Source: Nipponacmea schrenckii (taxonomy: Eukaryota; Mollusca; Gastropoda; Lottiidae). From it: a DNA stretch of 64,000 nt. The translations under genes were made by a program, and so were the position numbers. Each line of letters begins with the position of its first letter. Position 1 is the stretch's first letter. Shown piece by piece: positions 35,706 to 48,399 of this stretch. The notes beneath the pieces were generated by a model, which worked only from the letters and a program-made list of their open reading frames with translations, was not told where the DNA came from and made no database searches. The stretch spans positions 40,521,084-40,585,083 of the forward strand of contig CM060200.1 in the NCBI GenBank assembly GCA_030562195.1, given 5' to 3'.

Positions 35706-35747
35706 GATTAGAGACGAGTTGACAGAAATTATCAAGAAAACATCAAG
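35706..35747 (+). CDS. FOCAD: FOCAD exon 14 of window (42 bp)
   Basis: Acceptor gtgttgttgacag, donor gtaaga at 35748; phase 2 to 2. Completes W and reads IRDELTEIIKKTS, matching vertebrate VRDMLTDEITKA. The preceding intron (5.9 kb) is largely three tandem arrays. Confidence 0.88.
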
Positions 35748-35821
35748 GTAAGATTCTTCTGGATATTTTAAATGAAAATAGAATTGAAAAATGACATGTT
35801 GGTTGTTTTAGTTTTTAGGGC

Positions 35822-35955
35822 AACATTAGAAAAAGAGTAGGCTAATGTCGCTGTCCTGGCAAAAATTTTCCTCATTGCATACTGCATGTCGTTGCCCTTC
35901 TTTAGTAGCCAATAAGTTGCAGAAGAGTAGGATGTAAAACTCCATTTCTAATTTA
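35822..35955 (+). mobile_element. SINE-A 3' half abutting a FOCAD exon
   Basis: aaaaagagtaggctaatgtc, gctgtcctggcaaaaatttt, gcatactgcatgtcgttgcc and gtaggatgtaaaactccatt, ending within about 13 bp of the acceptor AG at 35960-35961. Confidence 0.9.
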
Positions 35956-35961
35956 TTATAG

Positions 35962-36187
35962 AAACAATCCCAGCATGCAAGGAAACTCAGTTCTCGCATT
36001 ATCAGGTCTGGCTGTAGCGGTAACAAGACATGTTAAAGGGCTGGATAAAGAAGATGTTCGACAAACAGAAGAACTTGGTCAACATGTCAGTCATTCTCAT
36101 TGGCTAGTGATCGTTATGGATACCATCATGTCTATCATGGACGTGTCTTTTCAACCAAAAGGGGAAATCTTCAATATGTGTCTGCAG
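35962..36187 (+). CDS. FOCAD: FOCAD exon 15 of window
   Basis: Acceptor taatttattatag, donor gtgaaa at 36188; phase 2 to 0. Encodes MQGNSVLALSGLAVAVTRHV, VIVMDTIMSIMDVSFQPKGE and ends MCLQ, matching vertebrate VKGNALLALSSLAVVVSRH and YQPRGQ. A SINE-A 3' half ends about 13 bp before the acceptor AG. Confidence 0.95.
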
Positions 36188-36566
36188 GTGAAAAAAAAAG
36201 ATTTAAACAAATATTTCTATACTATTTAATTAAAATGACTCAAAACAGTCAGTGTTTGAATTCTTGCATAATTTTGCATCATTCCAATTTTCATCCAGAT
36301 ATCTGTGGTTTCTGCAATTCCACTAAATATAATCAGTTTAGGAATATACTTATATAAAGTGCGATTTAAGCATATTTAGTTAATGGGGAGGGAGTTATAC
36401 AATGGATCAAAGATCCTAATATGGACAATAAAAAGAAAGTTAAAAAACCCCTGTGTTACAACAAAGTGATCGTTCATTAACCTTACCATGAAAATGCTTC
36501 ATAACTTTGAGATAAATGAATGCAGAGCCAGTTTTAGATATTGTTTAAAAACTGAAATATTTCCAG

Positions 36567-36824
36567 GGAGATGGTAAAGAAAGGAAACCAGCAACTCTTC
36601 TAGCAAAAACATCATCCTGTATGGCGCTTACCCAGTTAGTTCCGGTCCTGATGTCAACAGATACTGACAGAATCCACACTATTATCATACGATTGGTTGA
36701 CGGGTTACCAGGGCAACCAGGTTGTCAGGAATCACCCGTCGCTCAGTTTCACTATGGTCTAGCATGTGGAATGCTGATAGGTAGATTATTTGAAGAACAT
36801 TTCTCTGAAATTTGTGGAAGCAAG
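36567..36824 (+). CDS. FOCAD: FOCAD exon 16 of window
   Basis: Acceptor gaaatatttccag, donor gtaggt at 36825; 86 codons, phase 0 to 0. Contains TSSCMALTQLVPVLM, GLPGQPG and HYGLACGMLIGRLFEEHFSE, matching vertebrate LLVPVF, LPGKPS and HMGLALGMFLSRLCEEKLS. Confidence 0.95.
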
Positions 36825-37279
36825 GTAGGTAGCTATGGTAACGGAACCGTGTAAGATTCATTTGGACCAATCATAAGCTTTAGATGAGTTTAGGGTATTT
36901 TACTTTTTTTACTGTCAAATATGATTATATTAAATCAAAGCTGCTAGTGGGTGTTTAGTTCAATGCCTGGCAACCTATTTTTTACCACTATTTTCAATTG
37001 GCTTTTTACAACTATCAGAAACAATTCATTTGGAGTAAAGTATATAAAAATTGATATATCACTGTTATAGAAGAAGTATTTTCAATGGCTTTTTACAACT
37101 ATCAGAAATAATTACACTGTACAAAGTAAGTTTCGCAAGAGTTATTGATACCTGTATTTGATAGTGGTGTCAGACATCTAATTCACATGTCACCAATTTA
37201 CTTATCAATGTTGACATAATAGCTTAAATAATTTAAATACTGAAACATCTGGAATTCATCAATAGCTTTTTACAATAAC

Positions 37280-38815
37280 AAAAATACCACTGGTAATGTA
37301 ATGGTCAAAACATCAATTGTAGAGATATATAGAAATACCACTATTAAAATAGAGCTCAATACATCAATTGTAGAGCTATATAGAAATACCACTGTTAAAA
37401 TAGACTCAATACATCAATTGTAAGCTATATAGAAATACCACTATTAAAATAGTACTCAATACATCAATTGTAGAGCTGATATAGAAATACCACTGTTAAA
37501 ATAGTACTCAATACATCAATTGTACAGTGATATAGAAATACCACTGTTAAAATAGTACTCAATACATCAATTGTAGAGTGATATAGAAATACCACTGTTA
37601 AAATAGTACTCAATACATCAATTGTAGAGTGATATAGAAATACCACTGTTAAAATAGTACTCAATACATCAATTGTAGAGTGATATAGAAATACCACTGT
37701 TAAAATAGTACTCAATACATCAATTGTAGAGTGATATAGAAATACCACTGTTAAAATAGTACTCAATACATCAATTGTAGAGTGATATAGAAATACCACT
37801 ATTAAAATAGAGCTCAATACATCAATTGTAGAGTGATATAGAAATACCACTGTTAAAATAGTACTTATTACATCAATTGTAGAGTGATATAGAAATACCA
37901 CTGTTAAAATATAGCTTAATACATCAATTGTAGAGTGATATAGAAATACCACTGTTAAAATAGTGCTCAATACATCAATTGTAGAGTGATATAGAAAAAC
38001 CACTGTTAAAATAGTACTCAATACATCAATTGTAGAGTGATATAGAAATACCACTGTTAAAATAGTGCTCAATACATAAATTGTAGAGTGATATAGAAAT
38101 ACCACTGTTGAAATAGTACTCAATACATCAATTGTAGAGTGATATAGAAATACCACTGTTAAAATAGTGCTCAATACATCAATTGTACAGTGATATAGAA
38201 ATACCACTGTTAAAATAGTACTCAATACATCAATTGTAGAGTGATATAGAAATACCACTGTTAAAATAGTGCTCAATGCATCAATTGTAAAGTGATATAG
38301 AAATACCACTGTTAAAATAGAGCTCAATACATCAATTGTAGAGTGATATAGAAATACCACTGTTAAAATAGTGCTCTATATATCAATTGTAGAGTGATAT
38401 AGAAATACCACTGTTAAAATAGTGCTCAATACATCAATTGTAGAGTGATATAGAAATACCACTCTTAAAATAGTGCTCTATACATCAATTGTAGAGTGAT
38501 ATAGAAATACCACTGTTAAAATAGGTCATACATCAATTGTAGAGTGATATAGAAATACCACTGTTAAAATAGTCTCAATACATCAATTGTAGAGTGATAT
38601 AGAAATACCACTCTTAAAATAGTGCTCTATACATCAATTGTAGAGTGATATAGAAATACCACTGTTAAAATAGTGCTCAATGCATCAATTGTAGAGTGAT
38701 ATAGAAATACCACTGTTAAAATAGTGCTCAATACATCAATTGTAGAGTGATATAGAAATACCACTCTTAAAATAGTGCTCTATACATCAATTGTAGATTG
38801 ATATAGAAATATTAA
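37280..38815 (+). repeat. 51-bp minisatellite
   Basis: About 30 units of atagaaataccactgttaaa, atagtgctcaatacatcaat, tgtagagtgat. The 51-bp period keeps a 298-codon minus-strand frame open; not a gene. Starts from diverged copies and ends about 35 bp before the exon at 38850. Confidence 0.95.
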
Positions 38816-38849
38816 AACATAACCTAATTTTTTTGTACATTATTTGCAG

Positions 38850-38920
38850 GCTTTAACTCAATTGTGGAAAAGTTTAAATATTTTAGAAGATACTTGTTTT
38901 AATACAGAGCTGGAGAACAG
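38850..38920 (+). CDS. FOCAD: FOCAD exon 17 of window
   Basis: Acceptor cattatttgcag, donor gtataa at 38921; phase 0 to 2. Encodes ALTQLWKSLNILEDTCFNTE and LEN plus a split R, matching vertebrate MKSLDALENCCFDTSLEYN. It follows a 51-bp minisatellite that ends about 35 bp upstream. Confidence 0.92.
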
Positions 38921-39119
38921 GTATAATTTCTGATGAACTTTGAACCCCAAACTCTTATGAAGTTTGAATTTCTTAGCTGATGAAGTTAAGACATAGTTTT
39001 ATGAAATTAGCCCAATAAGAAACACAAACCATATAGAACATATTGTCTTTTATTATTATTATTATTTATTATCAAAGAAGTGAGTTATTCTATGATATTT
39101 CCTTTGTTTTGTTATAACA

Positions 39120-39315
39120 GAAAAGTAAGATGTAAAACTCCAGGTCATTTCATTCTACTTCAAGGTGTGCTCGTTAAAGATTCCTTGACAGTCGGAAATT
39201 ACAAAAAGAGTAGACTTATACCGCTGTTCTAACAAAATGTCTCGGTGTGACTCGTCTTCATTAGACCAGTTATATGTAGTAATGTAGGATGTAAAACTCT
39301 ATTTATTTAATGTTA
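39120..39315 (+). mobile_element. Two SINE-A 3' ends in tandem, abutting a FOCAD exon
   Basis: A tail fragment (gatgtaaaactccaggtcat, 39130-39160) is followed by a longer 3' half (gtgtgctcgttaaagattcc, cttgacagtcggaaattaca, aggatgtaaaactctattta). It ends about 11 bp before the acceptor AG at 39320-39321. Confidence 0.82.
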
Positions 39316-39321
39316 TTCTAG

Positions 39322-39466
39322 AAGTGGGTGTATATTAGGACTAGGATTAGCTATAAGTGGTTTAAGCCAAGATAGTCAGACAGACTCTCGGGTTCATGTT
39401 ACAGATATTATTGAAAAGATCATGGTGTTATTTCATTCTACAGATGTCAATCATTCTTCTTATCAG
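39322..39466 (+). CDS. FOCAD: FOCAD exon 18 of window
   Basis: Acceptor aatgttattctag, donor gtatga at 39467; phase 2 to 0. Encodes GCILGLGLAISGLSQDSQTD and RVHVTDIIEKI, matching vertebrate GCILGVGLVLSLMSHSSQMQ and RVHVAALL. The acceptor lies about 11 bp downstream of the end of a SINE-A 3' half. Confidence 0.95.
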
Positions 39467-39699
39467 GTATGACCAAACAATCTTACCTTGTCCTCCCCTG
39501 AAAATCCTGCAGACGAAACAGATTAAGCCCTGCCCACTTGAAAAATAACGAAAATTGACCAAATAGAACTTATGCAATGTAAACTGTCTGAAGGGAATAA
39601 TGAGTTAATTGTTCTTAATACCACCTAATAAAATTAGGAAAGGAATTTTGAGTTGACAATACTATAGAATAGTTTGTTAGAAAATTAGTTGAGCAGATG

Positions 39700-39855
39700 G
39701 TGTCTGTTGGTTAAAGTTCCCTCGACAGTTGGAAAATTGCAAAAAGATAAGGCTAATGCTGCTGTCCTGGCAAATTTTCTCTCATTGTATGGCATTGCCC
39801 ATCTTAAGGTTCTGAATAGGAGGACGTAAAACTCATTTCAATTTCATTTTTTTCA
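39700..39855 (+). mobile_element. SINE-A 3' half
   Basis: ccctcgacagttggaaaatt, aggctaatgctgctgtcctg, ggaggacgtaaaactcattt and a caatttcatttttttcag end. About 80 bp upstream of the exon at 39936. Confidence 0.85.
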
Positions 39856-39935
39856 GTAATAGTAAGCAGAAGTAAAATAATATACTTTGATTAATGGCTA
39901 TTGTTCTAGAAGATGAAATATCATTATATTTTCAG

Positions 39936-40055
39936 GCTATATGTGTTTCAATGGCATGTATTGTTGGTTCAGCCTTCACCAATAATATCATAACATCATC
40001 GAAAATCACCAGTTTATTAGACTCCTTATACCAGACACATCAACAATATCCACAG
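39936..40055 (+). CDS. FOCAD: FOCAD exon 19 of window
   Basis: Acceptor tatattttcag, donor gtaact at 40056; 40 codons, phase 0 to 0. Encodes AICVSMACIVGSAFTNNIIT and ends THQQYPQ, corresponding to vertebrate LSCVCTSAFSAGII. The 33-bp array starts only about 20 bp after its donor. Confidence 0.92.
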
Positions 40056-40076
40056 GTAACTATTATATTGTAGACT

Positions 40077-42268
40077 TGAACACACTTCTTTAATAAGGTT
40101 ATAAAACATATAACACGCTTCTTTAACAAGGTTATAAAACATATAACACACTTCTTTAACAAGGTTATAAAACATATAACACACTTCTTTAACAAGGTTA
40201 TAAAACATATAACACGCTTCTTTAATAAGGTTATAAAACATATAACACACTTCTTTAATAAGGTTATAAAACATATAACACCCTTCTTTAATAAGGTTAT
40301 AAAACATATAACACGCTTCTTTAACAAGGTTATAAAACATATAACACACTTCTTTAACAAGGTTATAAAACATATAACACACTTCTTTAACAAGGTTATA
40401 AAACATATAACACACTTCTTTAACAAGGTTATAAAACATATAACACACTTCTTTAACAAGGTTATAAAACATATAACACACTTCTTTAATAAGGTTATAA
40501 AACATATAACACACTTCTTTAACAAGGTTATAAAACATATAACACACTTCTTTAACAAGGTTATAAAACATATAACACACTTCTTTAATAAGGTTATAAA
40601 ACATATAACACACTTCTTTAACAAGGTTATAAAACATATAACACACTTCTTTAACAAGGTTATAAAACATATAACACACTTCTTTAATAAGGTTATAAAA
40701 CATATAACACACTTCTTTAATAAGGTTATAAAACATATAACACACTTCTTTAACAAGGTTATAAAACATATAACACACTTCTTTAACAAGGTTATAAAAC
40801 ATATAACACACTTCTTTAATAAGGTTATAAAACATATAACACCTTCTTTAATAAGGTTATAAAACATATAACACACTTCTTTAATAAGGTTATAAAACAT
40901 ATAACACACTTCTTTAATAAGGTTATAAAACATATAACACACTTCTTTAACAAGGTTATAAAACATATAACACACTTCTTTAATAAGGTTATAAAACATA
41001 TAACACACTTCTTTAACAAGGTTATAAAACATATAACACACTTCTTTAATAAGGTTATAAAACATATAACACACTTCTTTAATAAGGTTATAAAACATAT
41101 AACACACTTCTTTAATAAGGTTATAAAACATATAACACACTTCTTTAATAAGGTTATAAAACATATAACACACTTCTTTAACAAGGTTATAAAACATATA
41201 ACACACTTCTTTAACAAGGTTATAAAACATATAACACACTTCTTTAATAAGGTTATAAAACATATAACACACTTCTTTAACAAGGTTATAAAACATATAA
41301 CACACTTCTTTAACAAGGTTATAAAACATATAACACACTTCTTTAATAAGGTTATAAAACATATAACATGCTTCTTTAATAAGGTTATAAAACATATAAC
41401 ACACTTCTTTAACAAGGTTATAAAACATATAACACGCTTCTTTAACAAGGTTATAAAACATATAACACACTTCTTTAACAAGGTTATAAAACATATAACA
41501 CACTTCTTTAATAAGGTTATAAAACATATAACACACTTCTTTAATAAGGTTATAAAACATATAAACACTTGGCTTCTTTAACAAGGTTATAAAACATATA
41601 ACACACTTCTTTAATAAGGTTATAAAACATATAACACACTTCTTTAATAAGGTTATAAAACATATAACATGCTTCTTTAACAAGGTTATAAAACATATAA
41701 CACACTTCTTTAATAAGGTTATAAAACATATAACACGCTTCTTTAACAAGGTTATAAAACATATAACACACTTCTTTAACAAGGTTATAAAACATATAAC
41801 ACGCTTCTTTAATAAGGTTATAAAACATATAACACACTTCTTTAATAAGGTTATAAAACATATAACACACTTCTTTAACAAGGTTATAAAACAATTTTAA
41901 AAAAAACACTTCTTTAACAAGGTTATAAAACATATAACACACTTCTTTAACAAGGTTATAAAACATATAACACACTTCTTTAACAAGGTAATAAAACATA
42001 TAACACACTTCTTTAATAAGGTTATAAAACATATAACACACTTCTTTAACAAGGTTATAAAACATATAACACACTTCTTTAACAAGGTTATAAAACATAT
42101 AACACACTTCTTTAATAAGGTTATAAAACATATAACACACTTCTTTAACAAGGTTATAAAACATATAACACACTTCTTTAACAAGGTTATAAAACATATA
42201 ACACACTTCTTTAACAAGGTTATAAAACATATAACACACTTCTTTAATAAGGTTATAAAACATATAAC
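40077..42268 (+). repeat. 33-bp minisatellite, about 66 copies
   Basis: Units of aacacacttctttaacaagg followed by ttataaaacatat, with two common monomer forms differing at one base (taacaagg or taataagg). Two short disruptions, near 41565 and 41890. The 33-bp period leaves minus-strand frames of up to 613 codons open. These encode only an 11-residue hydrophobic repeat in whichever frame and are not genes. Confidence 0.97.
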
Positions 42269-42274
42269 TACATT

Positions 42275-43940
42275 TAGAAATGAGGGGTACAAAACACAAA
42301 CACGATACAATATTATGGAATAAACAAACTTCTTTAATAATATTCATTTTAACCCTAGGTCTATATTGAAACAATTTCTCTGGTGATGGCATAATTTTAT
42401 GAAAATGAGTTTAAAAATTTAAGATATATAAGGATATTGAATATAAGGTTTTTACATTGATATAATTACAGGGTTGTTTCAGTTTATGGACAATGTTCAT
42501 CTCTGTTGATATGTTACAAGTTTATTCTACTATAATCCTATATTGACATGTTTATTCTACTATAATCCTATATTGACATGTTTATTTTTTACAACTTTAA
42601 AGGTCTCATTTAGAACTTGATTCCAGATAACAATAGAGATAGCAGAAACTTGTGCAACTTCTTGTAATTGGATTGCATTGCCTTAAACATATCTTCACAG
42701 ACTTCCTTGCAGTTTATTTTTTTTTCCATTGCATTGCGCTTACGACTGGTTGATTGGTTGAATTTTATAGGAATTTAGATGAAATCAGGAATCTAGAAAA
42801 TAACTGAGAAGGGATGAAAATGGAGAGGTGTCTCTTTTAGCAAGAACTGAAGGCCCTTGAGACCATGTCAGAAAATTGATGTAAATTTAATTCAGATGAA
42901 TAGGCCTAGGCCTACATGTAGTTATAAATCTATTAGGTTCTCCACTGGGTTTTAATTACTTTTTTTTAATTAGTAATTTTTTTTTTTTTAATTAGTTTAA
43001 CAAATTTGGTGAAAATAATTTATTGTCACTTAAGATTCAAATGAATCGAAATCAAGCAAAAATGAAAAAAGAATTAATAATATCTGTTGCCTAAGGTCCT
43101 TCAGTAGAAGTTTCATCAGTCTAAACAGTTCAACGAAAACATCAAAAAAGCGAAAAAAATGGTAAAAGCCTTTCAAATGTACGTTCCACCACAAAAAAAA
43201 CCCAAAAAAACAGATTGTAAAAAAAAGAAATTTCTCTATTGGTAGCAAGATGATTGAACAAATTTTACATTTGCCTTATGTCCACAAACTTATAAAAGCA
43301 TTCATTATCAATATTATTGATCAAGAACATTTCTATTCTATAATTCCATACACACCTAGCATGTCTAGAAGATTCTATTCTATAAACGAAATTGTTGAAG
43401 TCTTGACCAATCTTTCCTCCTTTCTAATCAATTCTCTGACAACATATTTTTATTATGTTGGACTGTAATTGAAAAAGAAGAAAATAGAAAATGAAAGGTA
43501 ATTCTCAGACTTACAAAAGAAGTTTTTAAATTATTTTTCATGTTTTTCTTGCAGAGCTTAATTAACAGCGGGAGTAAAATTATCTTGAAAAGAAATGTCA
43601 AGAATTTTTCTTTCATTCTGCTTTTGTAGTTTTCAGAATTTCTGCTGTATTATTAAAATAAAAATAATAAAAGACAAGATGACAGGAAATTGTCGAGGAA
43701 TGATTGATATCTTAAAGTAGACATTATTAAAAAAAACAACTTTACGTTATTTTTGAGATGAGATTAGCTGTTTTTAACCAATATAGGTTTTTAAGAACAT
43801 GATATCTGTGGACTTCTTTCTTTACATGTATCCCACTGATACCAATTAACTAGTCAAATATTTAAGGAAATTAATTTTGTCTCAAACTTTCTGATCACAG
43901 TACTTTTTTATATTTTTCTTTTATTAATAATCTTATAATC
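42275..43940. other. AT-rich intron, nothing recognised
   Basis: Several 60-72 codon frames on both strands (43030-43616) show only AT-rich composition. A short duplicated block (tgtttattctactataatcc, twice near 42520-42570) is the only structure seen. Confidence 0.5.
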
Positions 43941-43944
43941 CAAA

Positions 43945-44990
43945 TTATCAGACCCTTTAACCAGGACTAGACCCTGTAACCAGGACTAGACCCTGTAACC
44001 AGGACTAGACCCTGTAACCAGGACCAGACCCTGTAACCAGGATTAGACCCTGTAACCAGGACTAGACCCTGTAACCAGGACTAGACCCTGTAACCAGGAC
44101 TAGACCCTGTAACCAGGACTAGACCCTGTAACCAGGACTAGACCCTGTAACAAGGACTAGACCTTGTAACAAGGACTAGACCCTGTAACCAGGACTAGAC
44201 CTTGTCACCAGGACAAGACCCTGTAACCAAGACTAGACCTTGTAACCAGGACTAGACCCTGTAACCAGGACTAGACCCTGTAACCAGGACTAGAACCTGT
44301 AACCAGGACTAGAACCTGTAACCAGGACTAAACCTTGTAACCAGGACTAGACCCTGAAACCAGGACTAGACCCTGAAACTAGGACTAGACCCTGTAACCA
44401 GGACTGGACCTTGTAACCAGGACTAGACCTTGTAACCAGGACTAGACCCTGTAACCAGGACTAGACCCTGTAACCAGGACTAGACCCTGTAACCAGGACT
44501 AGACCCTGTAACCAGGACTAGACCCTGTAATCAGGACTAGACCCTGTGACCAGGACTAGAACCTGTAACCAGGACTAGACCTTGTAACCAGGACTAGACC
44601 CTGTAACCAGGACTAGACCCTGTAACCAGGACTAGACCCTGTAACCAGGACTAGAACCTGTAACCAGGACTAGACCCTGTAATCAGGACTAGACCCTGTA
44701 ATCAGGACTAGACCCTGTAACCAGGACTAGACCTTGTAACCAGGACTAGACCTTGTAATCAGGACTAGACCCTGTAATCAGGACTAGACCCTGTAACCAG
44801 GACTAGACCTTGTAACCAGGACTAGACCCTGTAACCAGGACTAGACCCTGAAACCAGGAATAGAACCTGTTACCAGGACTAGACCCTGTAACCAGGACTA
44901 GAACCTGTAACCAGGATTAGAACCTGTAACCAGGACTAGACCCTGAAACCAGGACTAGACCCTGAAACCAGGACTAAAGTGGTAATGGTG
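43945..44990 (+). repeat. 19-bp minisatellite, about 55 copies
   Basis: Units of ccaggactagaccctgtaa with ttgtaa, acctgtaa and cctgaaa variants. Starts and ends abruptly. Confidence 0.97.
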
Positions 44991-45249
44991 CCATTATATT
45001 TTGTCCTATTTTTTTGAAAACTAAAAGTCAGCAAAACTTATTTCTGACAATTCCAAGGTGCCAAAATCCTATTCAAAACTTTCATCTTTTTGGGATTTTT
45101 TTGTAAATTAATCAAGCTTTGATAAGAGAGAGGACAATTGTTGGGTCTGAAATCTCACCCGCCACGGCCCAGCTCTCGTGGACTCCACCCAGACAGCAGG
45201 ACTGTATGCAATTATAAAAAGTCAAAATTAATTTAATTCTCTTTTCCAG

Positions 45250-45372
45250 ATGTCAGGAGTGAGTTTAGCTCTGGGAATGATGTGTTATAATTTAATGTCA
45301 CTTGGACAAACGGCCATCTTGAAACTTTATGATGATTTGATTGGAACATGGCTGACATCAATACAATCACAT
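45250..45372 (+). CDS. FOCAD: FOCAD exon 20 of window
   Basis: Acceptor ttctcttttccag, donor gtaatt at 45373; 41 codons, phase 0 to 0. Encodes MSGVSLALGMMCYNLMSLGQ, matching vertebrate TSGFALALGNIVHGLSVCG, and ends TWLTSIQSH. Confidence 0.93.
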
Positions 45373-45469
45373 GTAATTATTATTTATTGTTTTATCCTCA
45401 TTATTCCTTGAATTGTTGGTTTCTTTATACTTACCTAACATTCATTTTATTGTCACCATGGACTCAATG

Positions 45470-46790
45470 TTCGACAGGACCATGTTCTTGTGTATTGGAC
45501 CTAATTCTGACCATGTAAAATAAAGAGTCCATGTTTGTCTCTATGGACTGAATGTTAGACAGGACCATGTTCTTGTGTATTGGACCTAATTCTGACCCAT
45601 GTAAAATAAAGAGTCTATGTTTGTCTCTATGGACTGAATGTTAGACAGGACCATATCCTTGTGTATTGGACCTAATTCTGACCCATGTAAAATAAAGAGT
45701 CTATGTTTGTCTCTATGGACTGAATGTTAGACAGGATCATATCCTTGTGTATTGGACCTAATTCTGACCCATGTAAAATAAAGAGTCTATGTTTGTCTCT
45801 ATGGACTGAATGTTAGACAGGACCATATCCTTGTGTATTGGGCCTAATTCTGACCCATGTAAAATAAAGAGTCTATGTTTGTCTCCATGGACTGAATGTT
45901 AGACAGGACCATGTCCTTGTGTATTGGACCTAATTCTGACCCATGTAAAATAAAGAGTCTATGTTTGTCTCTATGGGCTGAATGTTAGACAGGACCATGT
46001 CCTTGTGTATTGGACCTAATTCTGACCCATGTAAAATAAAGAGTCTATGTTTGTTCACGAATTTGGGGCTATTGGACCTAATTCTGACCCATGTAAAATA
46101 AAGAGTCTATGTTTGTCACCATGGGCTGAATGTTAGACAGGACCATGTCCTTGTGTATTGGACCTAATTCTGACCCATGTAAAATAAAGAGTCTATGTTT
46201 GTCTCTATGGACTGAATATTAGACAGGACCATGTCCTTGTGTATTGGACCTAATTCTGACCCATGTAAAATAAAGAGTCTATGTTTGTCTCTATGGACTG
46301 AATATTAGACAGGACCATGTCCTTGTGTATTGGACCTAATTCTGACCCATGTAAAATAAAGAGTCTATATTTGTCTCTATGGACTGAATATTAGACAGGA
46401 CCATGTCCTTGTGTATTGGACCTAATTCTGACCCATGTAAAATAAAGAGTCTATGTTTGTCTCTATGGACTGAATATTAGACAGGACCATGTCCTTGTGT
46501 ATTGGACCTAATTCTGACCCATGTAAAATAAAGAGTCTATGTTAGTCTCCATGGACTGAATGTAAGACAGGACCATGTCCTTGTGTATTGGACCTAATTC
46601 TGACCCATGTAAAATAAAGAGTCTATGTTTGTCTCTATGGACTGAATGTTAGACAGGACCATGTCCTTGTGTATTGGACCTAATTCTGACCCATGTAAAA
46701 TAAAGAGTCTATCTTTGTCTCTATGACTGAATGTTAGACAGGACCATGTCCTTGTGTATTGGACCTAATTCTGACCCATGTAAAATAAAG
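45470..46790 (+). repeat. 86-bp satellite with internal AATAAA, about 15 copies
   Basis: Units of atggactgaatgttagacag, gaccatgtccttgtgtattg, gacctaattctgacccatgt, aaaataaagagtctatgttt, gtctct. One unit near 46050 is truncated. Each monomer holds AATAAA followed by T/GT-rich sequence. Also seen as two units at 6540-6716. Confidence 0.95.
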
Positions 46791-46799
46791 TGTTTATTA

Positions 46800-47690
46800 T
46801 TATATAATTAATTAAACAGAATCCTGTGAAGGGTTTCAAAGTTTATACTCCACACTGTTTTATTTATTTTGCAAAAAAAAAACGGTTAAGTATCTTTAAT
46901 TATTAGATTGTGTAGGCGTATTGATTTGAAATGTAGAACTAGTTCATCATATTGCTGAAATACCAAATTACGCCCTTATTAGTTGAATACATAAATAAAT
47001 TAAATAGTTAGCCTAGATTTGAACAATATATACAATATGGCCGCCAGATAGAAGGCAGTCAGTATTTTTGAATCATCTTGGTAAGATTTATGATAAATAT
47101 TTTCCTCTGGCATTCAGCCTTGAACTTTATCGTGAGGATTATTTTTGTACTACTTGGCGATACTTGCAGATTCCAGCTAGTATATATGTGTAATGTCACA
47201 ACGAGGCCTCCAGCATTGTCCATACAAAACATTGTCTGATGAAATTCTTAAAATAGAATGGAGATGAAACGTAATTGAAAACAAAGTAGACGATAGACAC
47301 AGTGTGGTAACTCACGATTGTTATTGTATTAATGAGTCAGTTAATATGTGGGATATTATCCCCATGACCTCTAGGTCATGTCAATAATTTGTGATTATTG
47401 TGAAACTTATCTATTATATTATATCACAACTTCCTATAACATGGCAAATCAATTAAAAATATACACTATTGTCCTGTTGTCTAACGTTTCAGTTAAATGC
47501 CTTCTTCAGAAACACTTCAGTAGTTTAGGATCACATTTTTTGTCCTTCTATTACTTTTTCAAAGTTTAAAATTTATTATATTCGAATCTATTATAGTAAT
47601 ATTCACCAGTGTATGTTAGCTAGGTGACATCAGTTTGAAAAAAAGGGGGGGGGGTGTAGGAAATGTAACAGTAGATAACGTTTGTAATGA
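46800..47690. other. Intron sequence without recognised features
   Basis: Contains one compact palindrome, catgacctctaggtcatg at 47363-47380, an everted pair of AGGTCA half-sites. No exon found. Confidence 0.4.
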
Positions 47691-47714
47691 CATTTGCTAA
47701 AGGTTGGAAAAGGG

Positions 47715-47838
47715 GTGTGCATATGCCGCTGTCCTGGCAAAATTTCCCTCATTGCACACTGAATGGCATTACCTATTTTCATTAGCCCTTTAGGTGCAAA
47801 TATGTTAAAAATTCCATTCACTTCGTTTCATTTTAGAA
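47715..47838 (+). mobile_element. SINE-A 3' half
   Basis: tgccgctgtcctggcaaaat, ttccctcattgcacactgaa, ttttcattagccctttaggt and a cattcacttcgtttcatttt tail ending in ag. Confidence 0.88.
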
Positions 47839-48039
47839 TCCCCACTCTGACAGTAGGCCTATAGTTTGTGGAGTTTGTATGTATGATTGTAATGAGAATT
47901 ATAAACCATGAAATTGACTGCCCATTTATATTTTTTCGCCAGTACCAGGATATGAAAGATATTTTTGCTGGACTGACTGTAATATTTTTGAGTTTTATAG
48001 TTTTGATCAGATTAAGAATCTATTTGGTTGTATTTTCAG

Positions 48040-48117
48040 GATACGTCCCCATTGGTAAAAGTGTCCATTCTAAATGGTTTATTGGCTATGATTGGTTCAG
48101 AGAGAACGTTGATAGCT
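48040..48117 (+). CDS. FOCAD: FOCAD exon 21 of window (78 bp)
   Basis: Acceptor ggttgtattttcag, donor gtatgt at 48118; 26 codons, phase 0 to 0. Encodes DTSPLVKVSILNGLLAMIGS and ERTLIA, matching vertebrate GTPTMLCLAALHGMVALVGS. Confidence 0.93.
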
Positions 48118-48399
48118 GTATGTATCTAAAACTCTTTATTTTAATTTGAACAACAATCCTTTGATCTTAAATAACTCCTTTATAACATGGCCTCTTAATA
48201 CTCGTTACTGTTACATATTTATTTACTATATATATTGTTAGTCTTGATATATTACGCCACAGTACGCCACACCATCCAGGGCCGAGTTTCACCACCATGT
48301 CTTTTGACCTGACCAGATCTCAAGATTTATCAACAACCAAAGCAACAGCACAGAATCATCTAATTTGAACCAATCCAACTACCAACTACTATAAATACC

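Noticed and set aside
37464..38360. 298-codon minus-strand frame with a 17-residue hydrophobic repeat
   Set aside because: Product of a 51-bp minisatellite inside a FOCAD intron; no splice or homology support.
40026..42392. Long minus-strand open frames (up to 613 codons) with 11-residue repeats
   Set aside because: They are translations of the 33-bp minisatellite; two frames are open at once, and the period is divisible by three.
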